From Aurantiochytrium sp. KH105 (Eukaryota; Sar; Bigyra; Thraustochytrida; Thraustochytriidae), in NCBI GenBank assembly GCA_003116975.1, contig BGKB01000038.1, positions 310,001 through 374,000 on the forward strand: a stretch of 64,000 bases of DNA. The letters run 5' to 3'. Position 1 is the first letter of the stretch, and the number at the start of each line of letters is the position of its first letter. The notes beneath the pieces were generated by a model that was not told where the DNA came from, made no database searches, and worked only from the letters and a program-made list of their open reading frames with translations. This document shows positions 1 through 9,440 of this stretch, one piece after another. Position numbers and translations under genes: made by a program.

Positions 1-1230
1 CGCTGGGGCCGACGGCGGCCATGGATCTTTGCGGGCGGCCTGTACCTTGCCGCCTGCATCTTTGGCATTCTCGCGCCGCCCTATGGCTTGAGCGAAAACC
101 AGCTTGTAATTTGGGCTTGCGTCTTCGTTATGAATATTATGATGGCGTCTACCATCACTCGCGTGCCTTGGTACGCGTTGGGGATGGAATTGACGCATCT
201 ACATGACGAAAAGACCTCCGTCTTTGCCACGCGCGAGGCCATGTACATTGTGGGCTCCATCTTTGGCGCAGGTCTGCCTCTGGCCATCAACTTCTTTATG
301 GGCGACGTTGAGTCGGACGAGGATCAACGTGACCAATATGTTATTTTGGGCATCCTCATTGGCATCGTAACAGCAGTGTCAAACGTCTCTTGCGCCATTG
401 AAGTCAAAGAAAGAAGGTACCACTTGATTCCAAAACACCCCCGAGGTACCTCTATCGCTATGATGTATGGTCTCAGTTCTCTCCTTCGTAACTATGCGCA
501 CCTAATTCACGACCTTTCTCGCTACAAGCCAGCTCGTGCCTTGCTACTTTCAGCATCGGTGTACGGCGCGGCAACATACACGGGAGCATTCTTTTTTTCA
601 TACTATGTGGACTACGTGGTGGACGCCCGCGATTATTTGGAGATCATTCTCATCATCTACATTGTCACAGCGATTGCTTGCATTCCGCTCTGGGTATGGC
701 TTGCGAAGCGATACGAGAAAATCAGCATGGCCAGATTGGCAATGTTGATCCAAAGTATCGTACTCACGGGGTGTTTCTTTTTTGTCCGCGAAGGAGATAT
801 TGCGCGCTTCCAAGGCGCTGTAGTCTTGGCGGGCATTGGCTTCGGCGGATATGCTGCGTTGCGCGCAAGTCTCATTAGCGACCTTTCCGATGTGGACGAG
901 TGGAACCAGGAAATCAGGACACATGTGCGTCGCGAGGGCGGAATCCAGGGACTTTTTGATCTCAATTCCAAGACGCTTTCGGCCATTTTCACGGGACCCG
1001 CGCTCGTGCTTCTTGGCGAGCTTGGCTACGTGCCCAACACGGCCCAGAACTACGAGAGCAAGCTTTTCATTCGCTCCATGTATACTTTGTTTCCAGGGAT
1101 TCTTGGGCTTGTTTCGATCGCAATGTTGTCGTCCTATGATCTCACGCGCGAAGAGCATAGTCGTCGAAAGCGTGAGTGGGGCCGTAAACGCCAGGCATCA
1201 CAACGCGAAGAACAACAAGTGGCGGCCTAG
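1..1230 (+). CDS. GPH/MFS_2-type sugar-cation transporter, 5' truncated
   Basis: The frame is open from base 1, so the N-terminus lies outside the window; about 409 C-terminal residues are present, ending at the TAG at 1228. The first residues RWGRRRPWIF match the cytoplasmic loop 2-3 signature (GRRRPW) of the glycoside-pentoside-hexuronide/MFS_2 family (melibiose carrier and SLC45-like transporters). The following VPWYALGMELT is the family's second conserved segment. Many hydrophobic stretches (for example near bases 340-400, 620-690 and 1090-1130) fit a 12-TM carrier, and the tail is basic and hydrophilic (RRKREWGRKRQ). Family knowledge suggests symport of a sugar or related solute with a cation at the plasma or an internal membrane; the substrate cannot be told. 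The first ATG in this frame lies well inside the protein, so no start is assigned. It converges on the TTLL gene. Confidence 0.75.
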   Translation, partial: RWGRRRPWIFAGGLYLAACIFGILAPPYGLSENQLVIWACVFVMNIMMASTITRVPWYALGMELTHLHDEKTSVFATREAMYIVGSIFGAGLPLAINFFMGDVESDEDQRDQYVILGILIGIVTAVSNVSCAIEVKERRYHLIPKHPRGTSIAMMYGLSSLLRNYAHLIHDLSRYKPARALLLSASVYGAATYTGAFFFSYYVDYVVDARDYLEIILIIYIVTAIACIPLWVWLAKRYEKISMARLAMLIQSIVLTGCFFFVREGDIARFQGAVVLAGIGFGGYAALRASLISDLSDVDEWNQEIRTHVRREGGIQGLFDLNSKTLSAIFTGPALVLLGELGYVPNTAQNYESKLFIRSMYTLFPGILGLVSIAMLSSYDLTREEHSRRKREWGRKRQASQREEQQVAA

Positions 1231-1569
1231 CCGGACATTGCGCATGTTAAATGGACCATGTGTTTTCTTTATTTCTTCAGACCTTGCTATTTGCCTTTGG
1301 AACGGCAGATTATAAGAAAAAGGGAGAAATGTTGACGAAAAGAAGAAGCTGAGTCTTTTCATGCGCAAGGAAAAGTTCTGACAAAGGAATAACAAGAAAA
1401 AGAGTTTACAGTCGAAGTGAAATTAGATCTTGATGCGCAAGTTGAAAAGCGAGCACGTTCTGGAGCGTTTGATTTTTGTTTGCTCTCAATGGAAAGAGAA
1501 GAGAAGAGAAGAAGAGAAATGATAAGCAAGAAAATTGAGCGGATTCTAACATTCAGCACATTGAGCGAA
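1231..1569. other. Convergent 3' intergenic region
   Basis: This spacer separates the transporter stop from the TTLL stop on the opposite strand. It is AT/purine rich (AAGAAGAG-type runs near 1495-1520), unlike the GC-rich coding sequence on either side. That is what one expects of two facing 3' UTRs. No RNA gene or convincing ORF was seen. Confidence 0.5.
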
Positions 1570-4014
1570 TCATGAGGTTACCGGCTCGACCTTCGAAGTA
1601 GCGGTGTTCCCCCTGCGTCTCGTGGCAGATGTCGCGCGATTGCGAACATGTCGGAAGCCTGCACCCTGCGCAAGTCCAGTGGTTGTCCGTAGCTTGGTCG
1701 CTGCCGATAGCTCCTTCAAGGCTGCGCGCTCAAAGCGTTGAAGAAGAGCGTTGTTATATCTCCGCGTCGTAAAAAGCTTCATGTATGACTCGTGCGCATC
1801 AGGATTGTTTAGAGGCGGGAAGATCCGCGTAAAGTGGCCGCGTCGCAATCGCTCGCCCGCTACGCGCTGAACGAGCCTACGGTCTGCTGCAGCGAGCGCA
1901 GGCCATGGTCTGGTCGTTAATCCTCGGACGTTGCGCGAGCCTTTGGGCCGACGTCCTTCAACCTTTTGGCGGTCAGCGATGGCTTGAGCCTCGGCATCTG
2001 ACTCGAGCGGAGCAGGGATTCCAACGAGATGAAGCGCATCGCACACTAGCATCGTCTTAACTTTTCGATCGAGAGGACTCGCAGTCATGAGAGAAGGGGA
2101 AATGTTTACTTCTACGAGCCAAGCGCGAAGGTCCCGATCGAGCATGAGGTCGAAGCCAAAGAGTTCAAAGCATGACTCGCTATGGGGCACGAGCGAAGCC
2201 ATTTTCTGGTTGATGTCATCATCGGCGGCAATGAGCGTTTTTACAATAACCGCCTCCATGTCATCACGAACCTTTTGCGTCGCAGCTTCACCAAAGGTGG
2301 CTTCCATGTAGCGATACCATGCAGAGAGAGACCACTTCGACCCAACGGCATCATTTTCGGCGCTCTGGTTGTGCTCGAAGCGCTCGCTCTTCTTGTTGAT
2401 GCTGTAATTGGTGAGGTGCCTGAACTGGTTCTTCTTGCTCGCCACAGAGTTCGAATAGGGCTGTGTACAAAATCTGACCAGGCCTTCCGGAAAAAGGTAG
2501 ACGCGCAGAGGGTCGTATCCGGTGACGAGCACGTAGAGACGGATGTCAAACTTGAACCGATTAATAAGCAATGGCCGATCGATGTAGCGCTGCACGACGC
2601 ATCCACGGCTGTTTGAAGCCTTTTTGCTTGAGGCACTCTTTCGTTTCCCGCAAGTCTTGACGACCTCGAGCGCGGCTTGATGCGAGAGGACGCGAATGCC
2701 TCGGCCCTGTGAAGATGCCAATGGCTTGCGAATCCATGTTTGCCGACGCGCTTGTGGCGCAGAAAGAACCTGGCGAAGTCTTGCTGCATGAAGGGGAAGA
2801 ATGTAGGTTTCCGGCAAGAAGCCAAATGCGTTCGTACCGTTTTCTCGTTTCTTGCGGTTGATGGTAAAGGCGAGACGGTCTTTGCGGCCAATTGTCCACG
2901 AGCCAGCAAAATGATTATGCCGCTGAGAAGACCGAAGTGCTTTCCATTTTTTCGCGTGCTTGGTCCAGACCACGGCTGACCGGCGCTTTTCGCCGCGGCC
3001 GCCCTGCATGCCAGCCGCCTGAAAGACATCTTTGAGGCACTTGCGTTCCCAATAACTCCGCCATCGAAAGGCAGATGGATCTCGCTTCTGCGCGTCTTTT
3101 GACACGAGCTGCAACGTAATATGATCAGCGCTTTGAGGACGCTGGATCCCAAGCCATGCGGGATACTCAAACCACACGGTGGCTTCAAGCCCAAATGGGG
3201 ATTGCAAGGCCTGCATCGGATTTGGAATTTCCTGGTCTTCACTTGTGCTGCTGCCGCTTGTGCTGCAAGCCGTAGCTTCTGCTTGGGCCAGGCTGTTTCC
3301 GCTGTATCGCTCGTACTTTGCTTGCTCCTCATCCAGTTCCTCTTGGTCATCACCATCCTCGTCTTCGTAGTCGTCGCCATCATCGACATCGAGGTCGTCC
3401 TCGCCAAGTCCGCTGTCAACGCAATCATCATCCTCGTCCTCGTCCTCGTCAAGGTCATCAGTTTCCTCTTCGTCGTCCTCCTCCTCTTCTACTTCGCCCT
3501 TGGCCTTATTTGATCTTTTGAGCAAGTGAGAGCCTGGGACTGTGACGATGGCATCTTGTCGTGGCGGTTTTACCTGCCCATAGATGCTGTGGACGCCATT
3601 GTTGCTGTTGCTGCTGCTGTTGTTGCGATGAAGGACATGACTGACATCAAGGTGAACCCTTGCAAGGCTCTTGGCGAGCGCAAAGGGATCGTGGTCGCCA
3701 TCCTCGTCGTCCCAGGCATCGAGCGCGTCACTGCGCTCGTCCCTGTCCTCCTCTGGGAGTCTTGCTCTGAAGACGGCTTCATTCATTCCCGGCCAAGCAC
3801 AAAGTACGCGGGCGGGCGTGTGAGAGCCCGGGCAGTCTGCAGGCGGCTGAGAGGCAGCGCAACGAAGGCACTCGATTCGTTCCCACTCGCTCAGGCGCGA
3901 CCGTTCGCGCTCTGAGGTAGTACCTCGATGGTCACGCTTTAGGCATTTGGTTGCTGTCTCGTCGTACATCGTTGTAAGATGAGATCCGTTGGAACAAAAA
4001 AACATCATCATCAT
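1570..4014 (-). CDS. Tubulin-tyrosine ligase-like (TTLL) polyglutamylase
   Basis: The C-terminal half is a TTL/ATP-grasp domain, about residues 370-670 counted from the ATG at 4014. Visible motifs are WIRKPLASSQGRGI (nucleotide-binding lysine and flexible loop), VVQRYIDRPLLINRFKFDIRL, FRHLTNYSINKKS and LFGFDLMLDRDLRAWLVEVN, which holds the Mg-binding Glu/Asn. The KFDIR and HLTNYS motifs are typical of the TTLL4/TTLL5 polyglutamylase class, which adds glutamates to tubulin tails of axonemes and basal bodies. The N-terminal third is Ser/Asn-rich with a long acidic tract (around bases 3370-3500), probably disordered. The frame stays open to a stop near 4164, and the extra 38 codons above 4014 look coding (PRQLLSLRTLDPRL). 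They contain no ATG, so a short upstream exon is likely. Chemistry is confident; the exact subfamily is not. Confidence 0.85.
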   Translation of the reverse strand: MMMMFFCSNGSHLTTMYDETATKCLKRDHRGTTSERERSRLSEWERIECLRCAASQPPADCPGSHTPARVLCAWPGMNEAVFRARLPEEDRDERSDALDAWDDEDGDHDPFALAKSLARVHLDVSHVLHRNNSSSNSNNGVHSIYGQVKPPRQDAIVTVPGSHLLKRSNKAKGEVEEEEDDEEETDDLDEDEDEDDDCVDSGLGEDDLDVDDGDDYEDEDGDDQEELDEEQAKYERYSGNSLAQAEATACSTSGSSTSEDQEIPNPMQALQSPFGLEATVWFEYPAWLGIQRPQSADHITLQLVSKDAQKRDPSAFRWRSYWERKCLKDVFQAAGMQGGRGEKRRSAVVWTKHAKKWKALRSSQRHNHFAGSWTIGRKDRLAFTINRKKRENGTNAFGFLPETYILPLHAARLRQVLSAPQARRQTWIRKPLASSQGRGIRVLSHQAALEVVKTCGKRKSASSKKASNSRGCVVQRYIDRPLLINRFKFDIRLYVLVTGYDPLRVYLFPEGLVRFCTQPYSNSVASKKNQFRHLTNYSINKKSERFEHNQSAENDAVGSKWSLSAWYRYMEATFGEAATQKVRDDMEAVIVKTLIAADDDINQKMASLVPHSESCFELFGFDLMLDRDLRAWLVEVNISPSLMTASPLDRKVKTMLVCDALHLVGIPAPLESDAEAQAIADRQKVEGRRPKGSRNVRGLTTRPWPALAAADRRLVQRVAGERLRRGHFTRIFPPLNNPDAHESYMKLFTTRRYNNALLQRFERAALKELSAATKLRTTTGLAQGAGFRHVRNRATSATRRRGNTATSKVEPVTS

Positions 4015-4408
4015 GCCACGATCATTGAAGTTCAGGTTGCCGTCCGGGACAATCAGTCGCGGGTCAAGGGTCCGCAGCGACAGGAGCTGTCGCGGCTCTT
4101 CATTGCGCAGCGTAGTAACAATGACCACGATGATCGTGGCGCGTTCTGATCGCCATGTTGGTTACAATGGGAAAAGCGTGATTGATTTCCATTGTGCCCC
4201 AAGCGTTGATACAGACGCGTATCATCTCTGCTGCGATTGCAGTGGGCTCGTGGGCTCGCGGGCTGGCCTGCGCGCGCTTGCGCGGGCGCGAAGGGTATGC
4301 AGCGGTTGCCCTGGCTTGCTTGAGCGAGAATCGCAAATTTAAAAAGATAGAGTTTCGTGAACGAGGAGGTTGCGAAGCTTGGAGACAGACTCGTTGGTGA
4401 TCCCTTTA

Positions 4409-5056
4409 ATGAAGATCTCCTCGAGCGTGGCCGAGGGCGCAGCTCTCTTGGCGCAGCCAGCCGAGCGGGTGGCTGCGGTCAAGGGTTTCCTGCAGGTAGT
4501 CCTTGAGGCCGTGCGTGCGCAAGAAACATCAGAGGCGGCGGTAGCACAGGAAAAGCAAGCCCGGAAGAAGATCGCCAAGGCGGCTCGAGCTCTTGAAGAG
4601 CCCGTGCAAGCTGTAGAAAGATGCTTTAGCGCATTCGCGAGATTGCTACTCGAGTGCGCGCGTGAGCGACCCGAACGCGACCGTTTTCTGGATGTTGTCG
4701 CGGAGGCGCTTCCGTTTACGCCGGAAACGTGTATCGAAGTCTTTGATTTCTACAAGTCACATGAGGATGAACTGGCGGATGCACTCGAGGCTCAAAGAGA
4801 TTATCACGGCAGAGGGGTGCTTGGGAGCATTCCATGGTGCGAGGATTTTCGCTGGCGTCTTGATGTGCAAATCGCCTCGCGAAGATCTGCGAACTGTGTA
4901 CAGCCCAACTTTGTATTGCGTTTTGACACAAGTGATGGAAAATCACACGCGCTTCAATCTTCTGCGGCAGGACTTGCGCACATTCACTGTGAACTCAGCG
5001 ATGCGCTGGCTCAGCTCGACACTGTGCATGTGCAGCGTGTTGAGCGATACTTGTAG
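4409..5056 (+). CDS. COMMD2: COMM domain-containing protein 2 homologue
   Basis: This 215-residue protein begins at the ATG at 4409 (MKISSS); the frame is open a little further upstream but has no other ATG. An all-helical N-terminal domain (about residues 1-140) is followed by a C-terminal COMM domain from residue 147, opening with WRLDVQIASR and ending in VQRVERYL. That opening is nearly the signature of animal COMMD2, and the length fits (about 200 residues in human). COMMD proteins form a hetero-decameric ring that joins CCDC22/CCDC93 in the Commander complex, which recycles endosomal membrane cargo. An AATAAA-like element lies about 25 bases past the stop. Assignment to COMMD2 rather than another COMMD rests on that motif and the C-terminal sequence. 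Confidence 0.8.
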   Translation: MKISSSVAEGAALLAQPAERVAAVKGFLQVVLEAVRAQETSEAAVAQEKQARKKIAKAARALEEPVQAVERCFSAFARLLLECARERPERDRFLDVVAEALPFTPETCIEVFDFYKSHEDELADALEAQRDYHGRGVLGSIPWCEDFRWRLDVQIASRRSANCVQPNFVLRFDTSDGKSHALQSSAAGLAHIHCELSDALAQLDTVHVQRVERYL

Positions 5057-5080
5057 TCGTCGATACTTTGGGTGGAAAAA

Positions 5081-5091
5081 AATAAAATAAA
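5081..5091 (+). promoter_or_regulatory. Polyadenylation-signal-like element of COMMD2
   Basis: Two overlapping AATAAA hexamers (AATAAAATAAA) begin 25 bases after the COMMD2 stop codon. Position and sequence fit a eukaryotic poly(A) signal. Use of this hexamer in this organism is assumed. Confidence 0.4.
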
Positions 5092-5314
5092 GACTATTCG
5101 AGAGCTGCTGGTGTTGTTATTATTGTCGTTGTTGCTGTAGTTGTATACAAACGTTCAACGCCAATCCTCGAAAACGTTACGTTCTCTTCTCTCCGTTTGC
5201 TCTTATCTGGGATTCCTTACTTGACTCCACTAACAGTAAGGAGCAGCACGGAGATCGCCAGCGGCGTGAGGCTTTGGAAGTTTCCAGCCAGCAAAGTCCA
5301 AAGCAAACTTCGGC

Positions 5315-6187
5315 ATGGTCGTATACTCGGTCTACCTCGCGGCGGGCGCGCTCGCGGCGGCGGGAGCGGCGATCTTGGCCCCACCGCGCGCGCTGGGGTC
5401 GCTGGCAGGCAGCGCGCCGTTGTTAACTTCTTTGCTCTCGTCTGTCACAACGGCGGCATCGAAAGATGGCGGAGGGGCGGGGCCTCTTCCCTCGGACTCT
5501 GCGTTGTCTGGGCTGCGACTCGTGCCAGGCTTGCTACTTTGGTACGCGGCGTTGAACCTAACGAGCATATCCTATCTGTTTTATCTGCGTGTGTGCCACA
5601 ATCTCATGGGTAAGGACATTCGTACAGGTCAGATTCCATGGTGGTCGTACGTCATCTTTTGGCCCTTTCATGTGGTGAACCTTGTGCTGGTGTACTCGAA
5701 GCGCTTCATCTTTCGGCGCCACGTACCACTTGCTTCAGAGGTCCTTCCCGACTTGTGGGTTGGCACATATTTTAGCGACGTGGCGCGGGCCGTGGAGTGG
5801 CAAGGGATTGTGGACCTCACCACGGAATTCTCGGAGCGGTCTCGGGCAAGGAACTATCTTTGTCTGCCAAGCTGGGACGGTTTGCCGGCCACTGACAAGG
5901 ACTTGACACGGGGTGCGTCCTTTATTCTTGAGCATTGGAAGCAGGGACCAATTCTTTGTCACTGTGCCGCGGGTATTGGGCGCTCAGCTACAATGGTGTG
6001 CGCCGCGCTAATTCTTGCTGAGAAGGCGAGCTCTGTTGATGAAGCGGAGGCAATGATTCGTGAAAAGCGACCCATCGTGCGTCTTAATGCAAAAATGCGA
6101 ATGGCGCTCGAAGCTTGGTCTTCGAACCTCGGTGCATCGCGCCCAAATACCGATTCTGCGGCTGCAACAGCGACTGCCGACATGTAA
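5315..6187 (+). CDS. Membrane-anchored dual-specificity phosphatase
   Basis: The 290-residue protein has an N-terminal hydrophobic region with two to four membrane segments: residues 1-25, a stretch around 75-90 ending in FYLRVCHNL, and WWSYVIFWPFHVVNLVLVY. A compact cysteine phosphatase domain follows. The P-loop HCAAGIGRS places the catalytic cysteine at residue 217 and the phosphate-binding arginine at 223; Asp188 in PSWDG is the likely general acid. The domain starts with LPDLWVGTYFSDVARA, a usual opening of atypical DSPs. Family knowledge supports dephosphorylation of phosphotyrosine/serine or of a phospholipid; the membrane anchor makes a lipid or membrane-protein substrate plausible. 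It resembles bacterial YnbD-type and plant-type membrane DSPs in layout. The start is the first ATG of the frame. Confidence 0.8.
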   Translation: MVVYSVYLAAGALAAAGAAILAPPRALGSLAGSAPLLTSLLSSVTTAASKDGGGAGPLPSDSALSGLRLVPGLLLWYAALNLTSISYLFYLRVCHNLMGKDIRTGQIPWWSYVIFWPFHVVNLVLVYSKRFIFRRHVPLASEVLPDLWVGTYFSDVARAVEWQGIVDLTTEFSERSRARNYLCLPSWDGLPATDKDLTRGASFILEHWKQGPILCHCAAGIGRSATMVCAALILAEKASSVDEAEAMIREKRPIVRLNAKMRMALEAWSSNLGASRPNTDSAAATATADM

Positions 6188-6685
6188 CTGTTTTTTTCAG
6201 AATACATGGTGAAGATGCACGAGCACGGCCAAGAAAATCCATTATGAATGGTTTGTATCTGGCGCGACATAATGAGGAGGTCTGCATGCATTCAATGATG
6301 AAAACTACACCGCTACACTTCGAGATTAAAAGCTTCATCGCAGCACTTGACTCGCGATGAATTTTTCAAGCATGTGTGTACATTGGAAAAGGACCAATGC
6401 TGACATCCTCCCATGATGCGAGGTCCTTACAGTAAAGTCACGCTATCCCAACAATTTTTATTCGGATTGCGATCGTCATTTCCTGATTACATTTTCGTCG
6501 CAGAGTGCTAGTCTTTGCTACGAATGGCGGTTCTCTCTTAAAAGCACAGGGAGTAATAAATATTCATAAGTTTGTCCAGAAATATTCATCAATTTGTCCA
6601 GAGCAGGGCCTGATCCGAAGAGAGGCGAGAGTAAACTGGTTCAATTCCCCCACTTTCTGATCTTGAGCAGCGCGATGGAACTTGA
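6188..6685. other. Convergent intergenic region
   Basis: This AT-richer spacer lies between the phosphatase and ESS2 stops. It contains a 22-base tandem duplication (listed separately) and no supported gene. Both neighbouring genes should end their transcripts here. Confidence 0.4.
6558..6601. repeat. 22-bp tandem duplication, two copies
   Basis: Two adjacent 22-base units of the form AAATATTCAT-N2-A/T-rich-TTTGTCCAG differ at only two positions. The repeat sits in the 3' flank of ESS2. Confidence 0.8.
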
Positions 6686-7516
6686 TCATTTACTATCGGA
6701 GGAGAAAAGACGATTTGCAAGAGCCAACCCCGCCGGAGAGAGCTTGCTCCTTGTGGACTTTTGCCTGCTCGAACGCTTCGCGCGGGACGAAGAAGCCGAA
6801 CGCGAAGATTTGGCCTTGGACGCAAGCTTCCGTGCAAGCTCGTCACGTTTTGGCAAGGCGGGGACGGCAAATGCTGAAGGCGTCGATGAAGAGGAGGAGT
6901 CTGACGATTGGTTCGTGTTCATGATGCCCGAAAGCTTTTCGTCATCTTCGAGATAGGCGTAGCCAAAGTGCAGGTGTTGTGGCGCACTCGAGACATGACC
7001 AGGAAGGACTGTCTGCTCGGTCAGCCCGGAGAACTCTGAAAGGGTGTCATCGACGTCATCTTCAGTAAGCCTGGTATTTGCAGTGGAAATACGACGACGC
7101 GAACTCTGTACGGAGCGCGCAGTTGCTTGCGCTTGCGGAAGACGCTGGTCTCCGAGCAGAGGGAAACGCGCGGGTTTATCAGGATTCACGCCTCGCTCTC
7201 GTGCCCGTTTGCGGGTCTCGCGGGCTTGTCCATTCTGCAGACGTGAAAAATCTGCATTGCGTCGAGATGTATGGCGCTGTACAAAGTCGTCGAGGCGGGG
7301 TTGTTCTTTGCCGCTGAGTTCATCACGTTCGTCGTCGCTGTCGATGGGCGGAGCGTCTGGGAAAAAGTCTCGGCGGATGATCCTGGTCATTTGCCGCACG
7401 AAGTCTTGGTCTCCGAGCACCTTTTGTCTCGTGGACGACGCTGCTGCGCCGCCAGCTGCAGCGGGTCCGGACTCGTCGCGCCGCCGGCGTTTTCTGGTGA
7501 TAGCCGTCTCGTCCAT
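6686..7516 (-). CDS. ESS2: ESS2/DGCR14 splicing factor homologue (short form)
   Basis: The 276-residue protein shows the two diagnostic parts of the Es2 family. The first is QKVLGDQDFVRQMTRIIRRDFFPD near the N-terminus, with the invariant RDFFPD. The second is RLDDFVQRHTSRRNADF, the counterpart of the family's LDxFLxxxTSEDNxSF. The C-terminus ends in LSPAGLALANRLF, also typical. Es2/DGCR14 (Bis1 in fission yeast) is a nuclear protein of the spliceosomal C complex. The protein is much shorter than animal forms (about 480 residues), and the middle is Ser/Arg-rich and low in complexity. The gene starts at ATG 7516, next to the long gene-free block. Its presence fits a genome that still splices a few introns. 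Confidence 0.8.
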   Translation of the reverse strand: MDETAITRKRRRRDESGPAAAGGAAASSTRQKVLGDQDFVRQMTRIIRRDFFPDAPPIDSDDERDELSGKEQPRLDDFVQRHTSRRNADFSRLQNGQARETRKRARERGVNPDKPARFPLLGDQRLPQAQATARSVQSSRRRISTANTRLTEDDVDDTLSEFSGLTEQTVLPGHVSSAPQHLHFGYAYLEDDEKLSGIMNTNQSSDSSSSSTPSAFAVPALPKRDELARKLASKAKSSRSASSSRAKRSSRQKSTRSKLSPAGLALANRLFSSDSK

Positions 7517-9049
7517 TGCCCCTGGCTCTGCCTGCGTTTACGTCGAGCTGCCAGAGAGCGCGCAGGAGGGAGAGTTGGCAACAGCGGAGGGCGCAAGGAG
7601 AAGCGGCCGAGACGAGGCGTGGTCGACGGGCCGGGAGCGGCCGACGCGAGTCCCGAGCTGCGGCGTTGCAGCGAGAACGCTCCAGCCGTGCTTTGCTGGC
7701 TTGCTCGGGACTAACAGTGAAAGTGTCTGCTCCTTCAAGTTGTTTTCCTTCTAATAAGCCAAGGCTTGCTTTGCCCGTGTCAGCTTCGAAGGCGTCGTTG
7801 CGCAAAAGGTTCATGATCGTGATGCTCGTCTCGTTCTCTCGCCCTCGTTCATTCTGGCTCTTACTTATTTAGGATGTGCGGTCACATCAGCGCAGCGACT
7901 AAGTGCAAGCGCACGACTACGCTCTGTGCGATCGACAGTAAAGAGTTTTGTGTGCCTTCTTCGTGATTTGAGTCACTGGCCATCGAGTCGCGCGCTCATC
8001 CGTGCAGCTAACACGCAGACGCAGACAGACGCTCGCACGCGTGCTTGGCTTCTGTCTTACCGTCACCACGAACGCATTCGCCACGTTCTGCAGCTGCAGC
8101 TACGCGGCCCTGTGCTGCTGCATGAGATGGGACACTCGAGATCTTCGCTCGACGAACTTCAGCTTCTTCCTCGTCAAGGCTATGCATTTCCCAGCCTGCC
8201 CCATCCACGCCGCGACTGCCCCTGAGGGCGAGACGAGCGGACCAGTGCAATCGAGTTGCTCGCGCAGTGCGCCACTGGGACACGCCGGAGGGAGGCTTAC
8301 CGCAGCACACTGGCTCACTGACAGCGCCGCGAGCGCCCTCATCGTCGATGCGATGTGGCCGCAGCCGAGCCAAGGCCTGCCTCCAATCGTATCTTGTCTT
8401 GACAGCGAGCGTCCGCGACCCTGGCGACTTCGATCCTGGCGACATCGACTTGAGGTCGAAGGGCTGGAAAGGCAGGCGGGATGTGATGAAGGCCGAGTCC
8501 TCGGCGAAGATGCCGAGCCAGATGATCAACGAGATGCCGCGCGAGATCGAGAGGCCATGCGGGACGCTGGTCGCTGTCGCCGTGGCCGATCGCCGATCCC
8601 TTCAAGGCCGGCCCGCACATACATCCCTGGCCACAGCCAAAACGATCGAACTGACTACGTAAACGCTGCTGCTGCAAGGATGCAAGGAAGGATGGCCATG
8701 GATGATTGATTGATTGATTGAGTGATTGATGGGCTTGGTGGTGGTGGGCCCACGCCAAAATGCCGATGGCGGACGTGAAGCGAAACCGAATTCTTGTCTT
8801 GTCCCAAACTGCTCATCGCGGTCAGCGGACGCGGAGACTGCCATCGCGAGCCGATGCAAAGGGAGCTAGCTTCCAGACGCAGTCGCAGTCGCTGTCGCAG
8901 TCTCTTGCTCGCTCTCGCATCGCAGTAGGAAAACATTGCATTGCATTTACAGTTGTTAGGATCTCTACGAACAAACATACAGTCTGACTCGGAAGATGTC
9001 CCGTCTCGAAGCGTCGCCGCGAGCAGCGCAGCCAACGATCAGCCACCAC

Positions 9050-9073
9050 AGCCAGCTGCAATTGCAGCTGGCT
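9050..9073. repeat. 24-bp perfect palindrome with two E-boxes
   Basis: The sequence AGCCAGCTGCAA is followed immediately by its exact reverse complement. Each arm contains CAGCTG, a palindromic E-box core. There is no spacer, so it could serve as a dimer-binding site or extrude a cruciform. Confidence 0.9.
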
Positions 9074-9291
9074 CAAGCCTGTGTCATGTCGTGCGGCAGT
9101 GCAAGCGACAGCAACCGCGATTGCCAGATCGATCCCTTGACCGAATCCCTGTCGCTGAAGATAATCATCCGCCCGCCATGACATCGATCCTCAGCTGCCA
9201 CCACCAGTGGCAGTGGCTTTGTGGCCGAGGCTTCGGCACGGTCGGTCTCCGAGCACAAGAGAACCCAATCTCCCCGAGATCTGCTCCGCCG

Positions 9292-9440
9292 CTGCAGCAG
9301 CAGCTGCATCAGCAGCTGCATCAGCAGCTGCATCAGCAGCTGCATCAGCAGCTGCATCAGCAGCTGCATCAGCAGCTGCATCAGCAGCTGCATCAGCAGC
9401 TGCATCAGCAGCTGCAGCAGCAGCTGCAGCAGCAGCTGCA
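9292..9440. repeat. 12-bp tandem array (CAGCTGCATCAG)
   Basis: Nine perfect copies of CAGCTGCATCAG run from 9301 to 9408, flanked on both sides by CAGCTGCAGCAG variants. Every unit contains a CAGCTG palindrome. The array is open in several frames (encoding QLHQ, AAAS and similar), but no gene around it is supported. Confidence 0.9.

Noticed and set aside
9301-9420. A CRISPR-like regular array
   Set aside because: The 12-bp units are directly adjacent with no unique spacers, and the genome is eukaryotic; it is a simple tandem repeat.
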